The translations under genes were made by a program, and so were the position numbers. A DNA stretch of 64,000 nucleotides, from positions 1 to 64,000 of the forward strand of contig NZ_MKKA01000010.1 of the NCBI RefSeq assembly GCF_001942405.1. Direction: 5' to 3'. The notes under the pieces were generated by a model. That model saw only the letters and a program-made list of their open reading frames with translations. It was not told the DNA's origin and made no database searches. Origin of the DNA: Ornithinimicrobium sp. CNJ-824. Its GTDB lineage: Bacteria; Actinomycetota; Actinomycetes; Actinomycetales; Dermatophilaceae. Shown one piece after another: positions 1-8,335 of the stretch (positions are counted from its first letter, which is position 1; each line of letters opens with the position of its first letter).

Positions 1-2
1 AC

Positions 3-77
3 CTGAACCACCTGAACATGCTGTTCGCCTCGGCGAACTGGCTGATGCGCGGTCGTGCCCTCGCCCTGACCGGGTGA
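3..77 (+). CDS. C-terminal end of an unidentified protein (partial)
   Basis: The first open frame of the window gives the last 24 residues of a protein that begins outside it, ending at TGA 75-77. The end is moderately hydrophobic and basic (NMLFASANWLMRGRA then LALTG). The other two forward frames are less convincing: one stops at once and one runs on with arginine- and proline-rich shadow-like sequence. I do not recognise the family. A GC-rich hairpin follows 37 bases downstream, which fits a gene end. Confidence 0.4.
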   Translation: MNHLNMLFASANWLMRGRALALTG

Positions 78-113
78 GGGCCAGGCGCCAGCCTGCCCCG
101 AACCGGCCCTGAG

Positions 114-130
114 GCCCCCAACCAGGGGGC
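114..130. terminator. short GC hairpin after the first partial gene
   Basis: GCCCCC at 114-119 pairs with GGGGGC at 125-130 around an AACCA loop. No T run follows, so it is a terminator-like hairpin rather than a classical intrinsic terminator. Confidence 0.35.
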
Positions 131-229
131 ACAAGGACAGTTCCAGCGTCGCTCCCGCGGCCTCATCGGGCTTCAGCCCCCCTGCGGGCTGGCCTCACAC
201 CCGCAGACGCCCCCAGATCAGCGATTCCC

Positions 230-235
230 TAGGCT
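230..235 (+). promoter_or_regulatory. -10 element TAGGCT for the ankyrin gene
   Basis: TAGGCT ends six bases before GTG 242. Transcription could start at that GTG (leaderless) or give a 48-base leader to ATG 290, which has its own GAGGAG ribosome site at 278-283. Confidence 0.4.
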
Positions 236-289
236 GACGGTGTGCCGGCCGCAGCCCGTCCTGCGGCGCCCCGCGACGAGGAGCGAGCC

Positions 290-727
290 ATGCCCACGGA
301 CCCCAGCGCCCAGCCACCCGACGGCGCCCCGCCGGAGGCGGACGGCCCTCCCCCCGAGGCCGTCGACCTCGCGCACGCCCTCTTCGACCTGGCCCGGCAC
401 GGCCGGACCGAGCAGCTGACGGCCTACGTCGACGCCGGCGCCCCGGTCGACCTCACCGACCCGGACGGCAACACCCTGCTCATGCTCGCCGCCTACCACG
501 GGCACGCCGACCTGGTCCGGCAGCTGGCCGGGCGGGGGGCCGACGTCGGCCGGCTCAACGACCGCGGCCAGTCGCCCCTGGCCGGAGCGGTCTTCAAGGG
601 CGAGGACGACGTCGTCGGCGTCCTGCTCGAGGCCGGGGCCGACCCCGACGCGGGCACGCCCACCGCGCGCGAGACCGCGCAGCTGTTCGGCCGGACCGAC
701 CTGCTCCAGGACGGGGGTATGCCGTGA
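290..727 (+). CDS. ankyrin repeat protein
   Basis: This 145-residue soluble protein has a proline-rich acidic N-terminus (about 25 residues) followed by ankyrin repeats. The repeat signatures are visible as DGNTLLMLAAYHGHADLV, RGQSPLAGAVFKGEDDVV and LLEAGADPDA. Ankyrin repeats bind other proteins, and no enzymatic motif is present. ATG 290 is preferred because GAGGAG lies six bases upstream, although an in-frame GTG at 242 sits exactly where a leaderless start would be. The stop overlaps the GTG start of the next gene by four bases, so it is probably translated together with the downstream short-chain dehydrogenase. The binding partner is unknown. Confidence 0.85.
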   Translation: MPTDPSAQPPDGAPPEADGPPPEAVDLAHALFDLARHGRTEQLTAYVDAGAPVDLTDPDGNTLLMLAAYHGHADLVRQLAGRGADVGRLNDRGQSPLAGAVFKGEDDVVGVLLEAGADPDAGTPTARETAQLFGRTDLLQDGGMP

Positions 728-1562
728 GCGCGCCGGCGGGTGGGGCCCGCACCGAGGGCGCCGGGGCGCCGTCGCGGGGCGTGGTGGTCACCGGGTCCTC
801 CCGCGGTGTCGGCGCCGCGACCGCACGGGCCTTCGCCGCCCGCGGCGACCGGGTCGTCGTCCACTACCACGGCAGCGAGGACCTGGCCCGCGACGTGCTG
901 GGCTCGCTGCCGGGCGAGGGGCACGGCCTCGTGCAGGCCGACCTGGGCGACCCGGCCGCGGTCGAGCGCCTGGCCGCCGAGGCCGTCGGCGTGCTCGGCC
1001 GCGTCGACGTCCTCGTCAACAACGCCGCGATGATCGTCGCCCCGAGGAGGGGCGCGGCCGGCGCGGGACGCACCCGCTGGAGGAGACGTCATACCGGGAC
1101 TGGGTCGCGGTCTGGGAGCGCACCCTGGCGACCAACCTGCTCGGCCCGGCCCACCTGATCTGGCAGGTGGCGCGGCACATGATCGACGTGCCGGCGGCCG
1201 AGGGACTGCCCGCCGGCCGGATCGTCGACGTGGGCAGCAGGGGCGCCTACCGGGGCGAGCCCGACATCCCCGCCTACGGGGCCAGCAAGGCCGGGCTGCA
1301 CTCCCTGGGCCAGTCGATGGCCGTGCGGCTGGCGCCGCACGGCATCGCGGTGCTGGGGATCGCACCGGGGTTCATCGCCACCGAGATGGCCGGCTACGCC
1401 CTCGCCGGGGACCAGGGGGGGGCGATCAGGGCGCAGAGCCCCTTCCACCGGGTCGTCACCCCCGAGGAGGTCGCCGACGCGGTGGTCGCGCTCGCGGACC
1501 CCTGGTCGCACTGGGCCTCCGGCGCCGTGCTGGACTTCAACGGGGCCAGCCACCTGCGGTAG
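724..1562 (+). CDS. SDR family oxidoreductase (frame break near 1045-1065)
   Basis: This is a short-chain dehydrogenase/reductase of about 279 residues using NAD(P)H; the substrate is not predictable. The N-terminal cofactor site TGSSRGVGAATA and the NNAAM motif are in one frame. The YGASKAG active site (Tyr-x3-Lys) and the APGFIATEMAG segment are in the frame one base back. Between them the sequence reads sensibly only if one base is missing in the GC-rich stretch around 1045-1065, giving ...LEETSYRDW then VWERTLATNLLG. It overlaps the ankyrin gene by GTGA, and a large inverted repeat follows the stop. It could be a real pseudogene, but the same single-base defect occurs throughout the window. 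Confidence 0.8.
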
Positions 1563-1588
1563 GGGAGGCCGCTCCGTACCGATGTACC

Positions 1589-1640
1589 CCGCTGTGGTGT
1601 CACATCGGTCGTCCGGGTGACCCATGTGACACCACAGCGG
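1589..1640. terminator. perfect 17-bp inverted repeat, strong hairpin
   Basis: The arm at 1589-1605 is the exact reverse complement of 1624-1640, separated by 18 bases that themselves contain a GGTC/GACC pair. It lies 26 bases after the SDR stop and 67 bases before the epimerase start. It can act as a terminator, but 17 perfect pairs is unusually long, so a mobile palindromic element or a protein-binding site is also possible. Confidence 0.6.
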
Positions 1641-1695
1641 CTCCCGCCGCGCCCCGCACCCACCCGTCCGGGGTGAACGGGCGTCATCCTCGCCC

Positions 1696-1701
1696 TACCG
1701 T
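1696..1701 (+). promoter_or_regulatory. -10 element TACCGT, leaderless promoter
   Basis: TACCGT is followed by six bases and then ATG 1708, with no ribosome site between them. This places the transcript start at or next to the start codon. Confidence 0.5.
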
Positions 1702-1707
1702 GACCCC

Positions 1708-2498
1708 ATGACCACCAGCCCTCGCCGAGTCCTCGTCACCGGCGCCGGCGGCACCGTCGCCGGCGACGCCCTGCCGATCCTGCTCGACCGCACCCGCGAC
1801 GACTGGGAGCTCGTCCTCACCGACGTCGACGCGGACCCGGACGCCGACCCGCCCGTGCAGCAGCTCGACGTGCGCGACCTCGCGGCGTGCGAGCAGGCCT
1901 TCGCCGGGGTCGACACGGTCGTCCACCTGGCCGGGGCCGCCGCGCCCGACTCCCCGTGGGAGACCGTCCTGGACCTCAACATCGTCGGCACCCGCACGGT
2001 CCTGGAGGCCGCCCGCACCGCCGGGGTGCGCCGGGTCGTGCTCGCCTCGTCCAACCACGCGATGGGGATGTACGACCGGGACGAGCAGTGGCCGGTCTAC
2101 AACTCCCAGCCGCCGCGGCCGGACTCGCTCTACGGGGTGTCCAAGGTCTTCGGGAGGTGCTCGGCCGGTTCTACCACGAAGAGCACGGGCTGGACGTCAT
2201 CGCGCTGCGGATCGGCTGGGTCAGCGGCGACTACGGGGCGGCCGACCAGGACATCGTGCAGGCCATGTGGCTCAGCCCCGGCGACGCGGCCCAGGCGCTG
2301 CAGCGGGCGGTGGAGGCGCCGACCCGGTTCGGGGTCTACTACGCGGTCTCCGACAACCCCAACCGCCGGTGGGACCTCACCGACGCGATGCTCGAGCTGG
2401 GCTACCGGCCGCAGGACAGCTGGCACGAGGTCGCCGACGAGGATGAGCGGGTCGTGCCCGGCGGCGAGCACACGCCCGACTCCTGGCCGGAGGCGTGA
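1708..2498 (+). CDS. NAD(P)-dependent epimerase/dehydratase-like protein (frame break near 2153)
   Basis: This is an extended-SDR protein of about 263 residues. The nucleotide-binding motif TGAGGTVAGDA is at the N-terminus, VVHLAGAA follows, and the active-site YGVSK is near residue 146. The second part (ALRIGWVSGDYG, then DAMLELGYRPQDSW) continues one frame back. Restoring one G in GGG at 2152-2154 gives the smooth join KVFGEVLGRFYHEEH, so the break is probably a sequence error. Family members act on nucleotide sugars or uronic acids, and NAD-dependent uronate dehydrogenases are the closest type I recall. Start ATG 1708 is leaderless from TACCGT at 1696-1701. Confidence 0.8.
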
Positions 2499-2507
2499 GC
2501 ACCAGGG

Positions 2508-2539
2508 GGTACCGGAGGTACCACCGACACGGTACCGTG
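2508..2539. promoter_or_regulatory. vapBC operator with three GGTACC palindromes
   Basis: GGTACC occurs at 2508-2513, 2517-2522 and 2531-2536. The last is the centre of a perfect 12-bp palindrome CACGGTACCGTG (2528-2539) that also contains the likely -10 (TACCGT, 2533-2538) six bases before the vapB GTG. VapB antitoxins repress their own promoters, so this is the expected autoregulatory site. Confidence 0.6.
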
Positions 2540-2544
2540 GTGCC

Positions 2545-2814
2545 GTGGCGATCAACATCAAGAACGACCGGGTCTGCGACCTGATCCGCCGGGCCTCCGA
2601 GCTGTCCGGCAGGTCGCAGGTCTCCGTCGTGGAGGAGGCGCTGGAGCGCTACCTGGCCGACGCCTCCTCCGGGCCGGACGCGGGCCCGGGAGGGCCGGAC
2701 CCAGGGGTCGAACGGATCCTCGCCCGGATCGACGCGTCCCTCACGCCCACGGACTCCGACGCGGTGCGCGCCTCCCTGGACGACCTGTACGACGACGACG
2801 GCCTGCCCGCGTGA
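2545..2814 (+). CDS. vapB: VapB-type antitoxin
   Basis: This 89-residue protein starts MAINIKNDRVCDLIRR, which is typical of VapB antitoxins. The N-terminal ribbon-helix-helix-like part (first 45 residues, with the GRSQVSVVEEALERY helix) should bind DNA. The acidic C-terminal tail (SLDDLYDDDGLPA) should wrap the toxin. The GTG start sits six bases after a -10 inside the palindromic operator, indicating a leaderless autoregulated transcript. It overlaps vapC by four bases (GTGA), the standard arrangement that couples antitoxin and toxin translation. Confidence 0.88.
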   Translation: MAINIKNDRVCDLIRRASELSGRSQVSVVEEALERYLADASSGPDAGPGGPDPGVERILARIDASLTPTDSDAVRASLDDLYDDDGLPA

Positions 2815-3203
2815 TCGTCGACTCCTCGGCCCTGGTGGCGATCGTCCTGGGCGAGCCCGAGCGCCGTGACTTCCTCTCCCACCTCAGGTCCGAGCCGTCC
2901 CCTCGCATCTCGGCCGTCTCGTGGACCGAGGTGGGCGTCGTGCTGGACGGCCGCCGCGCCCCCGTCCTCAGCCGCGGCTACGACGCCCTCGTCGACGCCC
3001 TCCGGATCACGGTGGTGGACGTGACGGCTGCCGACGCGCGGGCCGCCCGGCAGGCCTACCGCGACTTCGGCCGGGGGTCGGGACACCGGGCCCGGCTGAA
3101 CTTCGGCGACTGCTTCAGCTATGCGCTCGCCATCCGGCTGGACGAGCCGTTGCTGTTCAAGGGGGACGACTTCGTCCACACGGACGTGCGTCGGGTCGCC
3201 TGA
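2811..3203 (+). CDS. vapC: VapC-type PIN-domain toxin
   Basis: This is a 130-residue PIN ribonuclease. The acidic metal-binding residues are all visible: Asp4 (MIVDSSA), Glu40 (SWTEV), Asp100 (NFGDCFSYALA) and Asp119/120 (KGDDF). VapC toxins cut structured RNAs, often initiator tRNA or 23S rRNA, in a Mg-dependent way and are blocked by the cognate VapB. The target here cannot be told from sequence. The length is normal and the gene is intact. Its 3' end faces the rhomboid gene on the other strand. Confidence 0.9.
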   Translation: MIVDSSALVAIVLGEPERRDFLSHLRSEPSPRISAVSWTEVGVVLDGRRAPVLSRGYDALVDALRITVVDVTAADARAARQAYRDFGRGSGHRARLNFGDCFSYALAIRLDEPLLFKGDDFVHTDVRRVA

Positions 3204-3237
3204 GCAGGGGTCGTCGGCACCGCCCGGGTGCAGGGGC

Positions 3238-3835
3238 TCAGCGCCTCCGCACGTCCGCACGGTCCTGGCGGCCCAGCCACACCGCCCAGCGCCACCCCGG
3301 CGAGCGCGCCGAAGAGGTGCCCCTGCCAGGAGACGCCCTCGCGCAGCGGCAGCACGCCCCACAGCATCGACCCGTAGAGCACGACCACGAGCACCCCGAC
3401 GAGCGCCCGCCAGGGGTGCCGGGAGACGAACCCGTAGACCGCCAGGAACGCGGCATACCCGTAGACCACCCCGCTGGCCCCGATGTGGACGGTGCCGGGC
3501 CCGCCCAGCAGCCACACCCCCAGGCCGCCGAGGAGCACGACGCCGGCGGTCACCAGCCACAGGTGCCGGGTGGTCAGGGCGAGCAGGCCGCCGAGCACGA
3601 GCAGCGAGACGGTGTTGGTCAGCAGGTGCCCGAACCCCAGGTGCAGGAACGGGCTGAGCACGATCCCCGCCAGGTGCCCCGTGTCGCGCGGGCGGATCCC
3701 GAACTGGTCCAGCGGCAGCGGCAGCAAAAGGTCGACCACCTCGACGGTCCACATGAGGGCCACGAGCAGCAGCACGGGCAGCAGCCGGCGGGCCCACGTG
3801 GGGGTGCCGGGCCGGACGGGGGTGCGGGAGGTCAC
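3238..3835 (-). CDS. rhomboid-family intramembrane serine protease
   Basis: This integral membrane protein of about 200 residues has roughly six membrane segments. The catalytic serine motif HIGASGVVYGY is present, and the partner histidine is in WQGHLFGALAG, so the Ser-His dyad is intact. The start chosen is GTG 3835, six bases after a minus-strand -10 (CACGAT, plus strand 3842-3847). As read, the frame runs on to 3119 and would overlap vapC by 85 bases with an atypical tail. Shifting one base near 3275-3290 instead gives a short basic tail (WLGRQDRADVRRR) ending at 3238, which is usual for this family. I favour the shorter end. Substrates are unknown. Confidence 0.8.
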
Positions 3836-3937
3836 CTCCCCATCGTGCCAGGGGACGGGCCGGGGGTATGCCGTCGTGCCGGGGTCGGGGCGGGGCTCGC
3901 GCAGGTGCCCCGCACCGTCGTCCACGACGAGCTGTCG

Positions 3938-3943
3938 TAGAAT
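3938..3943 (+). promoter_or_regulatory. -10 element TAGAAT
   Basis: TAGAAT lies 27 bases before ATG 3971 and upstream of a perfect AGGAGG site (3961-3966), so this SDR gene has a conventional short leader. Confidence 0.4.
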
Positions 3944-3970
3944 TGGGGTCATCACGACACAGGAGGAAAC

Positions 3971-4806
3971 ATGCAGGTCAACGACAAGGTCTTCGTCGTC
4001 ACGGGCGGCGGTAACGGCATCGGCCGGGAGGTCGTCCTGGAGCTCATCCGGCGTGGGGCACGGGTGGCCGCGCTCGACCTGCGGGCGGAGGCGCTCGCCG
4101 GGACGCAGGGTCTCGCGGCGGCCGGCGAGCGCCTCTCCGTGCACGTCGTCGACATCGGCGACCGGGAGCGCGTGGAGGCGGTCGCGGACGAGGTCGTCGC
4201 CGTCCACGGCCGGGTCGACGGGCTGCTCAACGTGGCCGGGATCATCCAGCGGTTCGTGCCGTTCGCCGAGCTGGACTACCCGGAGATGGAGAAGGTCCTG
4301 CAGGTCAACCTGTGGGGCACGATCCACGTGAACAAGGCCTTCCTGCCGCACCTGCGCACCGCCCCCGAGGCCTGTCTGGTCAACGTCTCCAGCATGGGCG
4401 GCTTCCTGCCGGTGCCCGGCCAGACGTTGTACGGCGCGAGCAAGGCGGCGGTGACCCTGCTGACGGAGGGGCTCTACGCCGAGCTGCGGGAGACGGACGT
4501 CGCGGTGACCGTCGTCTTCCCCGGCGCGATCGGCACGGACATCACGGCGAACAGCGGGGTCGCGGTCCCGGGCGGGGCGGACGCCGCCGAGGCGCGGGCC
4601 AACAGCCAGCGCCGGGTGACCAGCGCCGTCGACGCCGCCCGGACCATCGTGGACCAGGCCGTCGTCGAGGGACGCTTCCGGGTCACGGTCGGCAAGGACG
4701 CATGGTGATGGACCTCTTCTCCCGGGTGGCCCCGCGCCGGGCGACCGACTTCATCGCCCGGAAGATGGCCGACCTGCTGCAGCGCCCGGCGGTGCCCGCC
4801 GGGTAG
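3971..4806 (+). CDS. SDR family oxidoreductase (frame break near 4704)
   Basis: This is a short-chain dehydrogenase of about 278 residues. The cofactor loop TGGGNGIGREV, the LDLRAE acidic turn, LNVAG in place of NNAG, Ser in NVSSMGG and the YGASKAA active site are visible in order. As read it stops after VGKDAW. The following bases continue in the frame one base back as MDLFSRVAPRRATDFIARKM and end at TAG 4806, which is a normal tail for this group, so one G is probably missing in CATGGTG. Start ATG 3971 has AGGAGG four bases upstream. The substrate is unknown. Confidence 0.83.
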
Positions 4807-4883
4807 CCACGGGCCGGTCTGCCGGTCGGGGCGGCTCGGCCCCGCCCGGCGGCCGGTCGGAATGCCCGGCGCGCCCCTCGCGT

Positions 4884-4903
4884 TAGGATGATTGACAGAT
4901 CAA
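4884..4903 (+). promoter_or_regulatory. promoter and small inverted repeat before the flavin monooxygenase
   Basis: A -10-like TAGGAT (4884-4889) is followed by TTGA-CAGA-TCAA (4892-4903), a short inverted repeat in the untranslated leader. It could be a regulator site. It is too short to assign to a family. Confidence 0.35.
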
Positions 4904-4920
4904 CCAGCGAGAGGTGAGCC

Positions 4921-6063
4921 ATGCAGTTCGGTCTCTTCAGCGTCGGGGACGTCACGCCCGACCCCACCACCGGCCGCACGCCGAGCGAGCACGAGCGGAT
5001 CCAGGCGATGACCGCGATCGCGCTTAAGGCGGAGGAGGTCGGGCTCGACGTCTTCGCGACCGGGCAGCACCACAACCCGCCGTTCGTGCCGTCGGCGCCG
5101 ACCACCCACCTGGCCTACATCGCCGCGCAGACCGAGCGGCTGCTGCTCTCGACCGCGACGACCCTCATCACCACCACCGACCCGGTGCGGATCGCGGAGG
5201 ACTACGCGTTCCTGCAGCACCTCTCCGGCGGTCGCGTCGACCTCATGATGGGCCGTGGGAACACCGGCCCGGTCTACCCGTGGTTCGGCAAGGACATCCG
5301 CCAGGGCATCGCGCTCGCGGTGGAGAACTACCACCTGCTGCGCCGCCTGTGGCGCGAGGACGTCGTGGACTGGCAGGGCAAGTTCCGCACCCCGCTGCAC
5401 GGCTTCACCTCGACGCCCCGCCCCCTCGACGGCACGCCGCCCTTCGTCTGGCACGGGTCGATCCGCTCGACCGAGATCGCCGAGCAGGCCGCCTACTACG
5501 GCGACGGCTTCTTCCACAACCACATCTTCTGGAACATCGAGCACACCGCCCAGATGGTGGGCCTCTACCGGCGTCGCTTCGAGCACTACGGCCACGGCGC
5601 CGCCGAGCAGGCGATCGTCGGGCTCGGCGGCCAGGCGTTCATGGCCGGGACCGAGGCGGAGGCCAAGCGCTTCTTCCGGCCCTACTTCGACAACGCCCCC
5701 GTCTACGGGCACGGGCCGAGCCTGGAGGAGTTCACCCGGGCGACGCCGCTGACCGTCGGCACCCCGGAGATGGTCATCGAGCGCACCCTCGGGTTCGCCG
5801 ACGCCGTCGGCGACTACCAGCGCCAGCTGTTCCTCATGGACCACGCCGGCCTGCCGCTGGACGTCGTCCTCGAGCAGGTCGAGATCCTCGGCCGCGAGGT
5901 CGTCCCGGTGCTGCGCCGCGAGTTCGAGGCCCGGCGCCCAGTCTCCGTGCCCAGCGACCCGCCCACCCACGCCTCCCTCGTCGCCGAGGGTCCGCAGGCG
6001 CCGCACCACCTCGTCGCCCCGGCCCGGACCGCCGCCGACCGGGCCGCCGCCCGCGCGGGCTGA
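4921..6063 (+). CDS. LLM-class flavin-dependent oxidoreductase
   Basis: This 380-residue luciferase-like monooxygenase uses reduced FMN and oxygen. The (beta/alpha)8 family features are visible: the GLFSVGD first strand, FATGQHHNPPFVPSAP, LSTATTLITTTDPVRIAEDYAFLQ in pieces, and SGGRVDLMMGRGN before the flexible region. It matches the CE1758-type family. A strong hairpin follows the stop and the next gene is an FMN reductase, the usual supplier of reduced flavin, so the two form a two-component system. The start has a GAGAGGTGA-type ribosome site. The C-terminal 40 residues are proline- and alanine-rich and probably disordered. The substrate is unknown. Confidence 0.88.
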   Translation: MQFGLFSVGDVTPDPTTGRTPSEHERIQAMTAIALKAEEVGLDVFATGQHHNPPFVPSAPTTHLAYIAAQTERLLLSTATTLITTTDPVRIAEDYAFLQHLSGGRVDLMMGRGNTGPVYPWFGKDIRQGIALAVENYHLLRRLWREDVVDWQGKFRTPLHGFTSTPRPLDGTPPFVWHGSIRSTEIAEQAAYYGDGFFHNHIFWNIEHTAQMVGLYRRRFEHYGHGAAEQAIVGLGGQAFMAGTEAEAKRFFRPYFDNAPVYGHGPSLEEFTRATPLTVGTPEMVIERTLGFADAVGDYQRQLFLMDHAGLPLDVVLEQVEILGREVVPVLRREFEARRPVSVPSDPPTHASLVAEGPQAPHHLVAPARTAADRAAARAG

Positions 6064-6070
6064 CCCCGTC

Positions 6071-6097
6071 CGGGACCGCCCTCCGAGGGCGGTCCCG
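6071..6097. terminator. 13-bp perfect hairpin between monooxygenase and reductase
   Basis: CGGGACCGCCCTC (6071-6083) is the exact reverse complement of 6085-6097. It lies eight bases after one gene and 36 bases before its partner. It may stop part of the transcription or stabilise the upstream message, which would give unequal expression of the two genes. No T run follows. Confidence 0.55.
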
Positions 6098-6133
6098 GGC
6101 ACCCGCCCCACGTCATACCCCCGAGGAGCCTCC

Positions 6134-6805
6134 ATGACCCGCCGCATCGTCGTCGTCACCGCCGGGCTGTCCAACCCCTCGTCCACCCGTCTGCTCGCCG
6201 ACCGCATCGCAGACGCCGTGACCACCCAGGTCAGCGCGCGCGGCGAGCGCGCCGAGGTCGAGGTGGTCGAGCTCCGGGAGCTCGCCCAGGACCTGGCCAC
6301 CACCATGACCACCGGGGGGATGCCGACGCCGCGGGTCGCGCAGGCGCGGGACCTGGTGGCGTCGGCCGACGGGCTGGTGGCGGTGACGCCGGTGTTCACC
6401 GCCAGCTACTCCGGGCTGTTCAAGATGTTCGTCGACGTGCTGGACACCGACGCCCTGAACGGGGTGCCGGTGGTCGTCGCCGCCACCGCGGGGACCTCCC
6501 GGCACCAGCTCGTCCTCGACCACGCCCTGCGGCCGCTGTTCACCTACCTGCGGGCCGTCGTGGTCCCCACGGGCGTGTTCGCCGCGACCGAGGACTTCGG
6601 CGGCGGGGAGTCCGACCGGCTCGGCCGGCGGATCGCCCAGGCGGCCGCCGAGCTGGCCTCCCTGGTCGTGGCCGAGACCGGCGCGGTGGGCGGCTTCGTG
6701 CCGCGCGAGGACGACCTGGCCGCCCCGCGCCGCCGGTCCTCCGGCAACGGGGTCGACGAGGACGTGACCGACTTCGAGACGCTCCTCGGCGGGCTGGGCC
6801 AGTAG
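6134..6805 (+). CDS. NAD(P)H-dependent FMN reductase (CE1759-like)
   Basis: This is a 223-residue flavodoxin-like reductase. The N-terminal IVVVTAGLSNPSSTR forms the phosphate loop for FMN. TPVFTASYSGLFKMFVDVLD and ATAGTSRHQ are typical of the NADPH-dependent FMN reductase fold. It should pass electrons from NAD(P)H to free FMN for the upstream luciferase-like enzyme. The start is ATG 6134 with a GAGGAGCC site upstream. The acidic tail (DVTDFETLLGGL) is also seen in this subgroup. The two genes share orientation and are separated only by a hairpin. Confidence 0.88.
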   Translation: MTRRIVVVTAGLSNPSSTRLLADRIADAVTTQVSARGERAEVEVVELRELAQDLATTMTTGGMPTPRVAQARDLVASADGLVAVTPVFTASYSGLFKMFVDVLDTDALNGVPVVVAATAGTSRHQLVLDHALRPLFTYLRAVVVPTGVFAATEDFGGGESDRLGRRIAQAAAELASLVVAETGAVGGFVPREDDLAAPRRRSSGNGVDEDVTDFETLLGGLGQ

Positions 6806-6842
6806 TCAGGCCGCTGGCAGGAGCGTCCCGCACACTGGGACG

Positions 6843-7571
6843 GTGACGATGACCCCCTCGACGACCGACCGGGGCCGCGGAGGTTCCTGCGGCGGGGTGC
6901 TGGGCACCCTCGTGGTCGTCGGCGCGGTCATCGTCGGCACGCTCGTCGTCTCCCCCGACCTGCAGCTGGGCGACCTGCGGGACGCCGCGGTCGACCCGCT
7001 CCACGGGGAGCCCGGCTCGGGCGGCGACGGCTACACCTTCCTGCAGACGACCGCGCGGGGGGAGCCGCTGACCTGGCCGTGCGAGGAGACGGTCGAGATC
7101 GTGGTCAACCCCGAGGGGGCTCCGGAGGGGTATGCGGACATGGTCGACTCCGCGGTCGCCCGGCTCTCGACGGCGAGCGGGTTCGACCTGGAGGTGGTCG
7201 GCGAGACCGCCGACCGGGACTTCGCCGACCGCGGCTTCGGCCCGGTGCTGCTCGGCTGGGCCGACGAGGAGGAGGTGCCGGCGCTGGCCGGCCCGGTCGC
7301 CGGGATCGGCGGCTCCAGCTACGTCCAGGGACCGGGCGGGGGTGGGCATGCCGTCGGCGGGATGGTGGTCGTCGACACCGAGGAGACCGGCGGCTGGTTC
7401 TCCCGCACCGACCCCGAGGCGGTCCTCGTGCACGAGCTGGTCCACGTCCTGGGCCTGGGCCACACCGAGGACCCCACCCAGCTGATGGCCGCCCGCAACG
7501 ACGGGCAGAGCGAGCTCGGCGAGGGTGACCTCGCCGGTCTGGCCGCGCTGCGGGAGGCGGCCTGCTCCTGA
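6843..7571 (+). CDS. membrane-anchored matrixin-type zinc metalloprotease (paralog 1)
   Basis: This 242-residue protein has one membrane segment (about residues 19-37, GGVLGTLVVVGAVIVGTLVV) and an extracellular catalytic domain. The zinc site HELVHVLGLGH (HExxHxxGxxH) near residue 200 defines a metzincin/matrixin peptidase, with Glu as the catalytic base. GTG 6843 is chosen because CACACT (6831-6836) stands at leaderless -10 distance; ATG 6849 is an alternative. A longer paralog lies at 17962-19095 and shares the blocks NPxGAPEGYAD, ARxSxASG, LVGET-like and GWAxDEEVPAL. The substrate is unknown; cell-surface protein turnover is likely. Confidence 0.85.
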   Translation: MTMTPSTTDRGRGGSCGGVLGTLVVVGAVIVGTLVVSPDLQLGDLRDAAVDPLHGEPGSGGDGYTFLQTTARGEPLTWPCEETVEIVVNPEGAPEGYADMVDSAVARLSTASGFDLEVVGETADRDFADRGFGPVLLGWADEEEVPALAGPVAGIGGSSYVQGPGGGGHAVGGMVVVDTEETGGWFSRTDPEAVLVHELVHVLGLGHTEDPTQLMAARNDGQSELGEGDLAGLAALREAACS

Positions 7572-7674
7572 CCCCGCAGCCGCCCCCGTCCGGGCCGGTG
7601 ACCTGCGGTGTCGACCGCGTCACAGGGGTCGCGGATCCGTTGCCGCCGACCCCGACCCGTGGCAGGCTGAGGCC

Positions 7675-8289
7675 ATGGGCCCCTTCGAGATCTTCACCCG
7701 CGGCAAGGACAGCAGCGAGGAGCCCCCGACACCGGTGCCCCCGCCCGTCCGGCCCTCGGTCGGCGAGCAGCTCGGCACGCTGGCCCGGCTGGGCCTGGAG
7801 ACCCAGGACGGGGTGGGCGTCCAGGACATCGCCGACGACCCGGACGCCGCGGGCTGGATCAAGCTGCACCCCTACGTGGCGATCCTGCAGGTGATGGCCC
7901 GCGGCGAGGACGGCGCGCTCACGCGGCACCCCCGGGTGACGACGGTGGACCTCGACCACCTCGTGGGGCCCCAGTCCTACCCCGAGCTCGTGCGCAAGCT
8001 GGCCGACGCCGCCGGGACGGCCCACCTGCTCGAGGAGGTCGAGGGCGGCGTCGACGAGGAGCGCGGCCGTTGGGTCGTCCGGTTCACCTTCGACGACCTG
8101 ACCCGGGAGATCCACCCCCGTCGGACCCAGGACCGGGCCGACCCCGTGGTCATGCCCGAGTTGTTCGCCGCGGTGGCCGGGGCCGGGCAGCGTCCGGCCT
8201 ACGTGCGCCACGGGCGGTCGATGACCGTCGCCTACGTGCCGGCCCGGCACGCCGGCGAGCTGCAGCGCGTCTTCTCCCGCTGGGCCTGA
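7675..8289 (+). CDS. conserved hypothetical protein, soluble
   Basis: This is a 204-residue acidic protein with no membrane segment or catalytic motif that I recognise. A proline-rich linker (PPTPVPPPVRP, about residues 19-30) separates a short N-terminus from a compact domain rich in Val and Asp (AGWIKLHPYVAILQVMARG, VDLDHLVGPQSYPELV). The last part (VRHGRSMTVAYVPARHAGELQ) looks like a small alpha/beta fold. ATG 7675 sits six bases after CAGGCT, so the transcript is probably leaderless. Neighbours (matrixin protease, acyl-CoA synthetase) give no clear functional link. Confidence 0.75.
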   Translation: MGPFEIFTRGKDSSEEPPTPVPPPVRPSVGEQLGTLARLGLETQDGVGVQDIADDPDAAGWIKLHPYVAILQVMARGEDGALTRHPRVTTVDLDHLVGPQSYPELVRKLADAAGTAHLLEEVEGGVDEERGRWVVRFTFDDLTREIHPRRTQDRADPVVMPELFAAVAGAGQRPAYVRHGRSMTVAYVPARHAGELQRVFSRWA

Positions 8290-8335
8290 CGCACCCTCGG
8301 TGCGCGGCTCCGGCCGTGTGTAGTAGGGATGGACC

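Noticed and set aside
4892-4903. FNR/CRP-type box TTGA-CAGA-TCAA
   Set aside because: It is two bases shorter than TTGAT-N4-ATCAA and lies downstream of the likely -10, so I do not assign it to that family.
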